A DNA stretch of 64,000 nucleotides from Sphingobacterium sp. HMA12 (GCF_002933815.1 NZ_BEYR01000001.1:186001-250000), one strand, 5' to 3'. Positions 8,609 to 17,738 are shown, numbered from the stretch's first letter. Notes: generated from the sequence alone by a model not told the origin. Translations and numbers: made by a program.

Positions 8609-9094
8609 CTAATAGCATTGATCCGAATCTGTTATTCGGTAAGGTAGCATTTGAAAGTACAGATTATGTTCTTTTGAATAATTCTTGACTAAATTATTGA
8701 ATTTTTCAATTGCTTTTTCTTCGGACTTAGCAAAGCAGTGCAAGTTGATTTCCAACGGTCTTTCCAAAGTAGCTTCTTCTATTCGCAGTTTTCCAACTTC
8801 CGAAAGGACTACTGCAAATGAAGTTTTACAGATCTCGATTTCTAATTTATTGTCAATCAACTGGGAAGAAATACTGTAATAAGAATCGTTATTTTGGATT
8901 TCATCTTGGAAGGGATCTAAAAGCGTAGTTATGATGAAACGATAGCCATATTTCGCATTACCAAAAAAATGGTCGATATATTCCTGTGCTTTTTCATAAG
9001 TAGAGAAAACGCCCTCTAGATTGGTGAATACATCTGGATCTTCTTTAATCTCTTTTGAAACTACTGTATATACCTTAATGGAGTTGGTTGTCAT
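8609..9094 (-). CDS. Hypothetical protein, 161 aa
   Basis: A soluble 161-residue protein of unknown function without signal peptide or membrane segment. It shows alternating strands and helices, with an N-terminal IKVYTVVSKE strand, a FSTYEKAQEYIDHFF helix and, near residue 125, a similar FAKSEEKAIEKFNNLV segment. These two halves could be a duplicated small alpha/beta unit. It converges with the Crp/Fnr gene. No family recognised. Confidence 0.6.
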   Translation of the reverse strand: MTTNSIKVYTVVSKEIKEDPDVFTNLEGVFSTYEKAQEYIDHFFGNAKYGYRFIITTLLDPFQDEIQNNDSYYSISSQLIDNKLEIEICKTSFAVVLSEVGKLRIEEATLERPLEINLHCFAKSEEKAIEKFNNLVKNYSKEHNLYFQMLPYRITDSDQCY

Positions 9095-9502
9095 ATTTTA
9101 TAATGCTACTGTCTATACGTGTAAGTAAAGTTTTTCTGCAAAAAAACTAATTTGAAATTTTATCCTTGATATGTTTAAGGATAAATCGTCTTTTTAAAAT
9201 AAAAAAATTTCCTTTGTCTACTTTGTAGCCTGTGTGGAATATATGTTTGTGCTTTAAAGTTGTGGATAATTTTCGTTTTATCCAAATTTTTTACTGGTTG
9301 TTTTTATTTTATTTTTTAAAATAGAAGAACTCCTCGGTGTTTCAAAACCCCTTCCAATCTATCTCTAAAAAGGTAAAATCGTAAAAAAATTAGACGGGTG
9401 AACTAAACAAAACATAAAGTATTAGTACTTTTATGGGTAAGTAGACACAAGATTGTGGCTCGAATAGAATATTCAATCTTTAAACCTAATTTAATTAATC
9501 TA
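9095..9502. other. Divergent intergenic region before the mannosidase
   Basis: About 400 A+T-rich bases between the 161-residue unknown gene and the GH92 gene. A TATGTTTG at 9242-9249 resembles a -7 element, but no TTG sits at the right distance. The last 30 bases carry a TAAACCTAA stretch (9481-9489) that is complementary to the repeated small RNA described in the findings. I see no ORF. Confidence 0.4.
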
Positions 9503-11815
9503 ATGCGAATAGATTTCTTTAGAAGTTTAGTTATACTTTTATTCTTCTCAAATTGTACAGGGCATAGCCAGTTGGCTTTGAATAAGTGTGTAAACCCATT
9601 TATCGGAGCAAGTACCAGTGTAGAGGGAGCAGGGACTTATCATGGTTTGGGGAAGACTTTCCCCGGAGCTACAGCTCCATTTGGAATGGTGCAAGTAAGT
9701 CCCAATACAATCACAGGCGGTGATAACGGATCTGGATATAGTAATGAACATACGAGTATTGAAGGATTTGCTTTTACTCAAATGAGCGGTATCGGATGGT
9801 ACGGTGATTTAGGGAATTTGCTTGTCATGCCGACCACGGGCGTATTGAAAACAAGCGCCGGAACATTGGATAATCCTGATAGTGGCTATCGTTCCAGGTA
9901 CGATAAGGCGTCAGAGCAGGCAACAGCAGGGTACTACTCCGTGTTTTTGAGCGATTATGGGATCAGGACGGAGACTACGGCTGCTCCTCATAGCGGTATG
10001 TTGAGGTTTACGTTTCCGAAAAGTTCACAAGCTAGGATTCAGATTGATCTGGCTCGACGTGTAGGGGGGACATCTGTTGAGCAGTTTGTGGAGGTTTTGA
10101 ATAATCATACAATCGCAGGCTGGATGAAATGTACTCCTGATGGCGGCGGCTGGGGGGATGGTGCGGGGGATCCAAATTATACGGTATATTTCTATATGGA
10201 GTTTAGTAAGCCATTGAAAAATTATGGTGTTTGGTCAGCTGCTATTCCGGAGGATAGTTCCAGAAAATTGGCGGATGTAACTAGTGAGCGTTATCGGCAA
10301 TATATCCGTGAGGCGAAAGTGGAAAATGCTGTGCGGCAGAAAAAAGGTAAACATATTGGATTCTATACCGAGTTTGATACGGAGGAAAATGAAAAGGTAC
10401 TATTAAAGTCTGGGATTTCATTTGTAGATATTGCAGGTGCCAAGAAAAATTTACAAAGTGAAATTCCGGATTGGGATTTCGAAAAGGTACGGCGTAAAAT
10501 AGCGCGGGATTGGGATAAAGCGCTCGAAAAAATAGTTGTTGAGGGCGGTAACCAAGAGGAACAGACTGTATTCTATTCGGCTCTATATCATACGCAAATT
10601 GATCCAAGAACATTCCAGGATATCGACGGTAGATACTGGGGCGGGGACAATCGTATTCATCGGGGAAAAAATTTTACCAAACGAACGATATTTAGTGGTT
10701 GGGATGTATTTAGAAGCCAAATGCCGCTGCAAACTATTATTAATCCAACCCTGGTGACTGATATGATAGAGTCATTGACCAGTTTGGCAGAAGAGAAGGG
10801 AAAAGACTATTTGGAAAGATGGGAGTTTCTGAATGCTTATAGTGGCTGTATGATCGGCAACCCTGCAGTTGTGATGATCGCTGACGCATATGTAAAAGGT
10901 ATTGATAATTTCGCGATAGATAAAAGCTATAGACTTGCTGTACAAAGTGTGGAGAAATTTGGAAATGGTGAAAAGGGATTTACCTCCGAGTCCCATGGCA
11001 TCTCCAATACATTGGAATATGCTTATTCGGACTGGTGCATGTCTCAATTTGCAAAAAAACTAGGAAAAATTGAAGATGCGCAGAAATATGCTGAACGTGC
11101 CAAAGCTTATCGAAATATTTTTGATGCGAATAAAGGGTGGTTTAGGCCAAAAGACGGGGATGGAAATTGGTTGCCTTGGCCAGAAGAGGGGCGGCTAAAA
11201 CAATGGTACGGATGTATCGAGAGTAATCCCATACAACAGGGATGGTTTGTTCCTCACGATATTGGAGGAATGGTGGATTTAATGGGAGGAAAGGATAAGG
11301 TTCGGGCTGATTTGGAAGATTTTTTTGCACATACACCACAGGATATGATGTGGAATGATTATTATAACCATGCCAACGAACCTGTACATCATGTTGCCTT
11401 TCTATTTAACCATTTGAATGCACCTTGGCTTACACAAAAATGGTCGCGTGAAATTTGTAAACGAGCGTATAAAAATGCGGTCGAAGGTCTGGTGGGGAAT
11501 GAGGATGTGGGACAGATGTCCGCTTGGTATGTATTGGCTGCCAGTGGTATATATCCGATAGCGCCGGGAAGCACTCGCTATGAAATAACTAGTCCGGTTT
11601 TTAATCGAATTACTTTAAATTTTGGAAAAAAAAACGCGTTTACCATTTTGGCTAATAATAATTCGTCAGAAAATATATATATACAAAAAGCAACCTTAAA
11701 TGGCCTGAATTATTCAAAGTGTTGGCTCGATTATACAGAAATCATGAAAGGGGGTACACTTGTATTAGAAATGGGAGCTAACCCAAATCGAAATTGGGGA
11801 AACGGAAAGGATTAA
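9503..11815 (+). CDS. GH92 family alpha-mannosidase
   Basis: A calcium-dependent exo-alpha-mannosidase of glycoside hydrolase family 92. The N-terminal VNPFIGAS, GLGKTFPGATAPFGMVQVSP and GFAFTQMSGIG blocks are hallmarks of the family, as are FSGWDVFRSQMPL, the SNTLEYAYSDW helix and the C-terminal GNEDVGQMSAWYVLAASG block. The 770-residue length fits. The ATG at 9503 starts a signal sequence with an FFSNC stretch that may be a lipobox, so the enzyme is probably in the periplasm or outer membrane; the longer GTG start at 9455 would put extra residues ahead of the signal. Likely substrates are mannose side chains of glycoproteins or yeast mannan. No SusCD pair is adjacent. Confidence 0.93.
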   Translation: MRIDFFRSLVILLFFSNCTGHSQLALNKCVNPFIGASTSVEGAGTYHGLGKTFPGATAPFGMVQVSPNTITGGDNGSGYSNEHTSIEGFAFTQMSGIGWYGDLGNLLVMPTTGVLKTSAGTLDNPDSGYRSRYDKASEQATAGYYSVFLSDYGIRTETTAAPHSGMLRFTFPKSSQARIQIDLARRVGGTSVEQFVEVLNNHTIAGWMKCTPDGGGWGDGAGDPNYTVYFYMEFSKPLKNYGVWSAAIPEDSSRKLADVTSERYRQYIREAKVENAVRQKKGKHIGFYTEFDTEENEKVLLKSGISFVDIAGAKKNLQSEIPDWDFEKVRRKIARDWDKALEKIVVEGGNQEEQTVFYSALYHTQIDPRTFQDIDGRYWGGDNRIHRGKNFTKRTIFSGWDVFRSQMPLQTIINPTLVTDMIESLTSLAEEKGKDYLERWEFLNAYSGCMIGNPAVVMIADAYVKGIDNFAIDKSYRLAVQSVEKFGNGEKGFTSESHGISNTLEYAYSDWCMSQFAKKLGKIEDAQKYAERAKAYRNIFDANKGWFRPKDGDGNWLPWPEEGRLKQWYGCIESNPIQQGWFVPHDIGGMVDLMGGKDKVRADLEDFFAHTPQDMMWNDYYNHANEPVHHVAFLFNHLNAPWLTQKWSREICKRAYKNAVEGLVGNEDVGQMSAWYVLAASGIYPIAPGSTRYEITSPVFNRITLNFGKKNAFTILANNNSSENIYIQKATLNGLNYSKCWLDYTEIMKGGTLVLEMGANPNRNWGNGKD

Positions 11816-11961
11816 TGTTGTTGAGTAATTTGAAGATTTGGCTAAAATTCTGATGGTTGAGCATGGTAGGTGATTTTCAACAATAGAATTAATTTTCATA
11901 GGAATTTAAAAGTTTGATTAAGTTTGTAACAAAGAAAAATGCATTTTTTGAATGGAGATAT

Positions 11962-12462
11962 ATGGATAATTTTATTTGTCAAAATTGTGGTGTGGAACAT
12001 ACTGAATTGCCATCCTTGGCGTTTAATGCTCCCTTTCATTATGATATATTAAGCTCATTGGATAAAGAAAAATTTACGGATAAAGATGATGATTTTTGCG
12101 TGATTCACCACGAAGACCAAATAGATTATTTTATCCGTGCTGTTTTGCAGATTCCCATTTTGGACCATGATGAAACGTTGGATTACGGTGTCTGGGTATC
12201 GGTGAGCAAAGAAACGATAGATGACTATCGCCTGATGTTCGCAGATAAAGAAGCGGAGGAAAAAAACTATTTTGGTATGCTATGTAATGAAATAGAGGAT
12301 TATGAAAGCTCAACAATCGGGCTGTATATGCAAGTTGTTACCCAACTGGATGGATACCGGCCGCTATTGATACCTTACGAATCGGAACACCAGTTGGTAC
12401 AGGAGTGGTTAAATGGTATCCATCGAGATGAAGCTATGCTACGTGTTAATTCGGTTTTGTAG
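11962..12462 (+). CDS. DUF2199 family protein
   Basis: A 166-residue cytoplasmic protein that begins with a CQNCG motif followed by a histidine (FICQNCGVEH), as in the DUF2199 family. The motif resembles one half of a zinc knuckle. The remainder holds DFCVIHHEDQIDYFIRAVLQIPI and a conserved YGVWVSVSKE stretch, also typical of the family. Function is unknown. A TTG at 11914 would add 16 residues, but the ATG at 11962 puts the conserved motif at the usual distance from the N terminus. It stands alone between the GH92 gene and the DUF1080 gene. Confidence 0.75.
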   Translation: MDNFICQNCGVEHTELPSLAFNAPFHYDILSSLDKEKFTDKDDDFCVIHHEDQIDYFIRAVLQIPILDHDETLDYGVWVSVSKETIDDYRLMFADKEAEEKNYFGMLCNEIEDYESSTIGLYMQVVTQLDGYRPLLIPYESEHQLVQEWLNGIHRDEAMLRVNSVL

Positions 12463-12915
12463 CCCATTAAAGCTAAATTCGCTTTTTGTGCAAGGCGTAT
12501 CGCTTAGATGCAATTGGTTTCCAGAATCTGGTGATTTTGTATAAATAAATCTATCTGCACTTTTTTAGGTATCTCGGCTCCTCGGTCGTTATGCGGTATA
12601 GTTGTATGAAGCTTATAAGCTTTCCTTCCCCCATTAAATTATGCATTAGATTTTTTTGATGTTTCAAACGTTTTCGTAAATAAATCATACAACTTGGTTC
12701 GTTTGACCTATATTAATTAATATATTGTTTTATTAAAGCAATTGGATAAATAACCATTAGGTAAAGATAGTGCGCCGATCTCCTAAATCGAAAGGGATTA
12801 AATTGCATAATAACTTTAATATCCCAATATTGAAAAATACGGTGCACATGATATGAGTAATAAACCAATATTCAATAAATAAACCGGGCTACGAGCTCAA
12901 GAAGTAACTATCACA
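12463..12915. other. Intergenic region upstream of the DUF1080 gene
   Basis: About 450 bases without a supported ORF. It contains a 14-bp palindrome AAGCTTATAAGCTT around 12609-12622 and A+T-rich sequence, but I could not identify a convincing promoter pair. It should hold the promoter of the DUF1080-Gfo/Idh operon. Confidence 0.4.
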
Positions 12916-14307
12916 ATGAAAAGAAACACAATATTTAAGTCTGTCTTGATGGCAGCGATGGTTGGAAATTCAATTTTATCGCATGCGCAGATAAATAGGG
13001 ACACCGAAACAGGGTGGACAAACCTTTTTGATGGGAAAACGCTGAATGGCTGGAAATCTGTAGGCGGAAAAGCTCCTTATTCTATTGAGGGAGATGCAAT
13101 CGTGGGTCGAATGACGAAAGGTACTCCCAATTCATTTTTGATTACCGAGAAAGAATATGGTGATTTCATATTGGAACTGGATGTTAAGCTCGAAGGCAGC
13201 CAAACAAATTCAGGAATCCAGACCCGGAGTCATCTAGACCCCAAAGCCAATGATGGGCGCGGTAGAGTGTACGGAAGACAAGTGGAGATAGATCCCTCAG
13301 CCAGGGCCTGGACTGGCGGCATTTATGATGAGGCACGTCGCGGTTGGATCTATCCTTTAGATCTCAATGAAAATGCAAAAAAAGCTTATAAAGCTGAGGA
13401 ATATAATCACATTAGAATCGAAGCAATTGGCGATGAACTGCGTACTTGGATCAACGATGTACCTGTTTCTTATGTCGTGGACACAATTGACCGGACAGGT
13501 TTCATTGGCCTACAAGTACATAGTATCCCCTCAGAATTAGATGGAAAGAAGGTCTATTTCAAAAATGTTAAAATTAAGACGAGCGACCTACAGTCGAAAG
13601 GTTTTCCGAAGGAGGTCTATATCGTCAATCTAAAACCAAATGAAGTTATCGATGCTGAAAAGAAAAAAGGAGTTAAGCTTTTATTTGACGGAAAAACAAA
13701 TAATGGATGGCGCAGCATTCATGGGAATAAATTTCCTGATCGTGGCTGGGAGATTAAGGATGGGCAACTAACTGTTTTGAAATCTGATGGCGGTGAGTCT
13801 ACCAATGGCGGTGACATTGTAACAAAGGATAAATACACCTTGTTTGATCTATCTTTTGAATTTAAACTTAGCCCCGGGGCCAATAGTGGTGTCAAGTATT
13901 TTGTAACATTAAAAGAAAAGTCCAAAGGATCGGCTATTGGTCTTGAATACCAAGTGCTTGACGATGAATTGCATCCTGATGCAAAGTTAGGAAGAGAGGG
14001 CAATCGTACTTTAGCCTCTCTTTATGACCTGATCACATCAAATAGGGATGGACGTGCCCGGAGACCAATAGGTGAATGGAATAGGGGTAGAGTCGTGGTG
14101 ACAGCTGATAATAAAGTTGAACACTATTTGAATGGAATTAAGATGCTGAGTTACGAAAGAGGATCGAAGGAGTTCAAGGATCTTGTTGCTATCAGTAAAT
14201 ATAAGGACTGGGATAACTTTGGTGAGGCAAAAGAGGGGTTCATCCTATTGCAAGATCACGGGGACAGGGTTTCATTTCGCAGTATAAAGATTAATACACC
14301 AAACTAA
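12916..14307 (+). CDS. Secreted protein with two DUF1080 (3-keto-disaccharide hydrolase) domains
   Basis: A 463-residue exported protein; the signal peptide ends at SHAQ near residue 25. It carries two tandem jelly-roll domains of the DUF1080/3-keto-disaccharide hydrolase family. The first starts at WTNLFDGKTLNGWKSVGG (about 34-215) and the second at LLFDGKTNNGWRSIHGN (about 255-460), both with the family's LFDGK...NGW opening. These proteins hydrolyse glycosides that carry a keto group at C3, or bind such sugars. The Gfo/Idh oxidoreductase 11 bases downstream would supply the C3 oxidation step, so the two probably act together in the periplasm. Confidence 0.85.
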   Translation: MKRNTIFKSVLMAAMVGNSILSHAQINRDTETGWTNLFDGKTLNGWKSVGGKAPYSIEGDAIVGRMTKGTPNSFLITEKEYGDFILELDVKLEGSQTNSGIQTRSHLDPKANDGRGRVYGRQVEIDPSARAWTGGIYDEARRGWIYPLDLNENAKKAYKAEEYNHIRIEAIGDELRTWINDVPVSYVVDTIDRTGFIGLQVHSIPSELDGKKVYFKNVKIKTSDLQSKGFPKEVYIVNLKPNEVIDAEKKKGVKLLFDGKTNNGWRSIHGNKFPDRGWEIKDGQLTVLKSDGGESTNGGDIVTKDKYTLFDLSFEFKLSPGANSGVKYFVTLKEKSKGSAIGLEYQVLDDELHPDAKLGREGNRTLASLYDLITSNRDGRARRPIGEWNRGRVVVTADNKVEHYLNGIKMLSYERGSKEFKDLVAISKYKDWDNFGEAKEGFILLQDHGDRVSFRSIKINTPN

Positions 14308-14318
14308 GCTTAGAGTTT

Positions 14319-15734
14319 ATGAACCATTATTTATCACGCAGAAGCTTTGTTAAACAATCTGTTATTGCAGCAGGTGCTGTAATGTTATCGAATAGTGTCT
14401 TGGGTAAAGTCAATCTTGCAACACCAAATGAACGGGTCAATTTGGCCTGTGTGGGTTTGGGGAATAGGGCGGCAGATATTATAAAAGAACTTTATAAAAC
14501 CGGACTTTGTAATATTGTTGCATTATGCGATGTCGATCTGGGTGCGAAGCAAACGCAGGAAATTCTGGCAATGTTTCCTGACGCACCAAAGTTTAAAGAC
14601 TTTAGAGTTATGTTTGATAAAATGGGAAGTCAGATCGATGCGGTCAGTATTGGAACTCCTGATTTTTCCCATTTTGCGATAACAATGTTAGCCCTTGATC
14701 TTGGAAAACACGTCTATGTGGAGAAGCCAATGGCGCGAACATTCCTTGAAGTTGAATTAATGACCAATAAAGCCAGGAAGAACCCAAAACTTGTAACACA
14801 AATGGGAAATCAGGGACATTCCGAAGCAAATTACTTTCAATTTAAGGCTTGGAAGGAAGCCGGGATAATCAAAGATATCACTCGGATAGACGCACATATG
14901 AATATGCCGCGGAGATGGCATGGATGGGATGTGAATATGAAAGGATTTCCTTCCGCTGAAATAATGCCGGAAACTTTAGATTGGGAGCTATGGCAAATGC
15001 AAACACTGGGTCACAACTATAATAAAGATTTTGTGAATGGGCAATGGCGTTGTTGGTATGATTTTGGGATGGGGGCTCTTGGTGATTGGGGAGCACATAT
15101 ATTAGATACTGCGCATGAATTCTTGGATCTTGGGCTACCAACCGAAGTAAGTGCCGTCAAACTTGATGGACATAATTCGTATTTTTTTCCTATGTCTTCA
15201 ACACTGAAATTTCATTTTCCCAAACGGAAAAAAATGCCTGCGGTTGACATTAATTGGTACGACGGATTAGATAATTTACCACCTATACCAGATGGTTACG
15301 GTGTTTCGGGATTGGATCCGAATATTCCAGCTCCTAGTACAGGTAAATTGGAACCAGCAAAATTAAATCCCGGAAAAATTATTTATGGAAAGGATCTGAC
15401 GTTCAAAGGTGGCTCCCATGCAAGCATTTTGCAAATCATTCCCGAAGCGAAAGCAAAGGAAATGGAATCACGTCTTCCAGAAGTTCCAAACTCACCGTCT
15501 AATCATTTTACTAACTTCTTAAAAGCGTGTAAAGGAGAAGAAAAAACAAGGTCGGCTTTTGAGATTGCCGGACCTTTGAGTCAAGTATTCTGTCTGGGAG
15601 TAATCGCCCAGCGTTTAAATACCAAATTGATCTTTGATCCCACAAAAAAGGAAATCAGTAACGATAAATTTGCTAATGCACTGTTGGCAGGACCACCCCC
15701 CGCAAGAGGCTGGGAGCAGTATTATAAGATGTAA
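14319..15734 (+). CDS. Gfo/Idh/MocA family oxidoreductase, Tat-exported
   Basis: A 471-residue NAD(P)-dependent sugar dehydrogenase of the Gfo/Idh/MocA family. The N terminus LSRRSFVKQSVIAAGAVML is a twin-arginine signal, so the enzyme is exported folded with its cofactor. The nucleotide-binding fold begins with VNLACVGLGNRAADI, and the EKPMA motif (near residue 140) carries the conserved lysine. A C-terminal C-GEEKTRSAFEIAG segment is usual for periplasmic members. It follows the DUF1080 gene with an 11-base gap and is probably co-transcribed with it, which fits oxidation of glycosides to 3-keto forms before cleavage. The exact sugar is unknown. Confidence 0.88.
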   Translation: MNHYLSRRSFVKQSVIAAGAVMLSNSVLGKVNLATPNERVNLACVGLGNRAADIIKELYKTGLCNIVALCDVDLGAKQTQEILAMFPDAPKFKDFRVMFDKMGSQIDAVSIGTPDFSHFAITMLALDLGKHVYVEKPMARTFLEVELMTNKARKNPKLVTQMGNQGHSEANYFQFKAWKEAGIIKDITRIDAHMNMPRRWHGWDVNMKGFPSAEIMPETLDWELWQMQTLGHNYNKDFVNGQWRCWYDFGMGALGDWGAHILDTAHEFLDLGLPTEVSAVKLDGHNSYFFPMSSTLKFHFPKRKKMPAVDINWYDGLDNLPPIPDGYGVSGLDPNIPAPSTGKLEPAKLNPGKIIYGKDLTFKGGSHASILQIIPEAKAKEMESRLPEVPNSPSNHFTNFLKACKGEEKTRSAFEIAGPLSQVFCLGVIAQRLNTKLIFDPTKKEISNDKFANALLAGPPPARGWEQYYKM

Positions 15735-15759
15735 TCTGATCATTTTGATTTATAACAAC

Positions 15760-15795
15760 AGCGAGGGATATTTAATTTATACCTCGCTTTTGTTT
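15760..15795 (+). terminator. Intrinsic terminator of the DUF1080-Gfo/Idh operon
   Basis: AGCGAGG (15760-15766) pairs with CCTCGCT (15782-15788), with an inner ATA/TAT extension across one mismatch, followed by TTTGTTT. It lies 26 bases after the Gfo/Idh stop codon. Confidence 0.75.
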
Positions 15796-16337
15796 ATCAG
15801 GCTTTTATCGAGGAGCTAACTTTGTTTTACTATGACGTTAAACGCCAACGTATTCAAATACATTGTATTGGATGGGACAAATCGGAAGTATTTTGATTCT
15901 TGATGGAACTATATGAGCTATTGCAAATAATTTTTTTACAATGCCTTGGTATGGATTATGATGAGTTGCAATAATTATCAGACACGCTATTTCAGTTTGA
16001 TATTAAAAATTAAATAATGAAAAAGATTCGAATCAATATACTGGGTTTGATGATGAATTACATTGTTTTAACCGAAGATTGTTGATAATATACGCGCAAT
16101 AGTTGCACCAAAAGATAAACATTGATATTGAGACTATTTGTAGATCGCACCGGTCTTGAGATTTTTGCCCCAAATGGTGAAATCTACATGCTGATAAATT
16201 ACAATTGTGACCGTAATAATTTGTATTATACTATTAGCGTATTTGAATGGTCAGGCAATTTTAGATCAAGCTGATCTATATAAACTGAAAAGTATTTAGT
16301 CTGCTAAAGAGAGGGGGAAGACGGAATAGATAGAAAC
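15796..16337. other. Gene-free region
   Basis: About 540 bases between the operon terminator and the first small-RNA copy. I see no ORF with protein-like composition and no clear promoter or repeat. It may be decayed sequence. Confidence 0.35.
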
Positions 16338-16402
16338 AAAAAAGGTTTTCAAACGGGGAGAATGAAAACCTTCAATAACCAATTATAAACCTAAATTATG
16401 AT
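16338..16402 (-). ncRNA. Small RNA, copy 1 of a three-copy family
   Basis: On the minus strand, an RNA of about 65 nt would start near 16402, just after a -7 element, and end at an intrinsic terminator. The terminator pairs AAGGTTTTC with GAAAACCTT (arms at 16364-16372 and 16342-16350), with a 13-base C-rich loop containing CTCCCC, and then six Us (16338-16343). The 66 bases at 16338-16403 match copies 2 and 3 except for one base at 16373. The sharp edges of conservation coincide with the predicted ends of the transcript, which is why I call an RNA gene and not a plain repeat. No expression evidence is available. Confidence 0.7.
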
Positions 16403-16406
16403 AGTA

Positions 16407-16438
16407 CAAATGTAAGTGTATTTTATACACTATGCAAA
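16407..16438 (-). promoter_or_regulatory. Promoter of small-RNA copy 1
   Basis: Read on the minus strand, TTTG (16438-16435) is followed after exactly 20 bases by TACATTTG (16414-16407), the TTTG...TAnnTTTG pattern of this phylum. The spacer is a perfect palindrome, AGTGTAT-TTT-ATACACT at 16415-16431, and may bind a regulator. Confidence 0.7.
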
Positions 16439-16591
16439 TTTATTTTAAAATAAAAACATCAATATGATAATAGCTATATCAAATGAGGTTTTGATCAAAC
16501 TTTTTGATGGTATAATAAATGAACACTAACGCGTCTAGGCCAGAGGGCATTCAATGTTTTTGCTTGTCTTTTTTTGAAATATCAATAAATC

Positions 16592-16960
16592 TTAAAGAGA
16601 GAGTCTTTTTAGTTTTTCTCCCCATTTTCCAAGTTCCTGAATAATTGGAGATAATTCATGACCAATTGCTGTCAATTCATATGTTACTCGTGGTGGAACT
16701 TCTGGATATACCGTACGTTTTACAACTCCACTTTCCTCTAATTTTCTCAATTGCAACGTCAACATACGTTCGGTAATATTAGGAAGACACTTTCTGATTT
16801 CATTATATCGAAGACTTCCGTTGATTAGATAGCAACAGATAGCTAAAGACCATTGACTACCAATAATATGAGCTGCAAATACTTCAGGACACTCATTTGC
16901 TAACATTTGCTTATTGGCGAAATTACTCGAACTTTCTTTGATCTTTGTCATCACGTACAT
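16592..16960 (-). CDS. HxlR-family transcription regulator
   Basis: A 122-residue winged-helix protein of the HxlR family: the opening CPEVFAAHIIGSQWSLAICCYL, the RYNEIRKCLPNITERMLTLQLRKLEESGVV recognition region and the VTYELTAIGHEL wing are all typical. The cysteine before PEVFAAH corresponds to the redox- or quinone-sensing cysteine of this family. It is divergent from the quinone-reductase-like gene at 17110, the usual arrangement when an HxlR repressor controls a detoxifying oxidoreductase. MTK, three residues in, is an alternative start. Confidence 0.9.
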   Translation of the reverse strand: MYVMTKIKESSSNFANKQMLANECPEVFAAHIIGSQWSLAICCYLINGSLRYNEIRKCLPNITERMLTLQLRKLEESGVVKRTVYPEVPPRVTYELTAIGHELSPIIQELGKWGEKLKRLSL

Positions 16961-17013
16961 TTTTTATAGTACCGAACATTGGGTTACCACTGCACCAAAA
17001 TAAGGATTATCTA

Positions 17014-17035
17014 CCTATTTTTAATCCAAAATAGG
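17014..17035. promoter_or_regulatory. Candidate HxlR operator
   Basis: CCTATTTT and AAAATAGG form a perfect 8-bp inverted repeat with a 6-bp centre, midway between the divergent HxlR and flavoprotein genes. A second pair, GGATTA with TAATCC, overlaps it. The position fits an operator that controls both genes; the assignment is inferred. Confidence 0.45.
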
Positions 17036-17109
17036 AACGATAATAAAACTATTACAGCTATTAGATGCTGTGTGTAAATAGTCTATAAACTTTTGAATAA
17101 CTAGAGATA

Positions 17110-17640
17110 ATGAAAACATTAGTAATTGTAATACACCCAAATATAAATGGATCCATCGTTAACAAACGGTGGATTGAAGAATTGAAAAAATATCCAGACA
17201 ACTATGAAATCCACCAATTGCATGAAAAGTATCCCGATGAAAAAATAGCTGTTAAGGAGGAACAACAATTGATTGAAAAGTATGATAAAATTATATTTCA
17301 ATTTCCATTTTATTGGTTTAATTGTCCCCCACTTTTTAAAAAGTGGCTGGACGAAGTGTTAACATACGGATGGGCCTATGGAAAATCAAGTGGTTATAAG
17401 TTAGCGGGAAAGAGAATTGCATTGGCGTTGTCTGTGGGAATTGATGAAAAAGAGTATTCCACTACGGGCAAGTACAAATATCACTTAGATCAATTGACTA
17501 GTCCATTTGAAGTTACCTTCAATTACATTCACGCGAATTATCGGCCACTTTTTGCCTACTATGGTATTGAACGGAATGCTTCTGAAAAATGGATCGAAGC
17601 GAGTGTTCCACTTTATCTTAATTTTTTGGAACAGTTGTAG
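17110..17640 (+). CDS. NAD(P)H-dependent oxidoreductase, quinone-reductase-like
   Basis: A 176-residue flavodoxin-fold protein of the NQO1/MdaB/KefF type. It opens with KTLVIVIHPN and carries FQFPFYWFNCPPLFKKWLDEVL and YGWAYG, the FMN/FAD and substrate-binding blocks of the family. It should reduce quinones or other electrophiles by two electrons with NAD(P)H. It is divergent from the HxlR gene and is probably repressed by it. An imperfect hairpin lies between it and the convergent SDR gene. Confidence 0.9.
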   Translation: MKTLVIVIHPNINGSIVNKRWIEELKKYPDNYEIHQLHEKYPDEKIAVKEEQQLIEKYDKIIFQFPFYWFNCPPLFKKWLDEVLTYGWAYGKSSGYKLAGKRIALALSVGIDEKEYSTTGKYKYHLDQLTSPFEVTFNYIHANYRPLFAYYGIERNASEKWIEASVPLYLNFLEQL

Positions 17641-17693
17641 GCCTCCTGTATTACATTAAAGCCGTAAGGGCTTCATTAGGCTTATATTTGAAA

Positions 17694-17728
17694 TCAAAGG
17701 CATCTCTAACTTAAAGAGATACCTTTGA
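17694..17728. terminator. Hairpin between convergent genes
   Basis: TCAAAGGCATCTCT (17694-17707) pairs with AGAGATACCTTTGA (17715-17728) with one mismatch and a seven-base loop. It sits between the convergent flavoprotein and SDR genes. There is no strong T run on either side, so termination efficiency is uncertain. Confidence 0.5.
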
Positions 17729-17738
17729 TACGGCTGGA

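Noticed and set aside
16338..16440. Plus-strand reading of the repeat as a hairpin, SusC-like leader and a five-codon ORF (MIVQM, MIVQR, MILQR in the three copies)
   Set aside because: The stop codons of these mini-ORFs coincide with the -7 elements of the minus-strand promoters. The minus-strand reading explains the hairpin, the U run, the spacing and the boundaries of conservation; the plus-strand reading does not.
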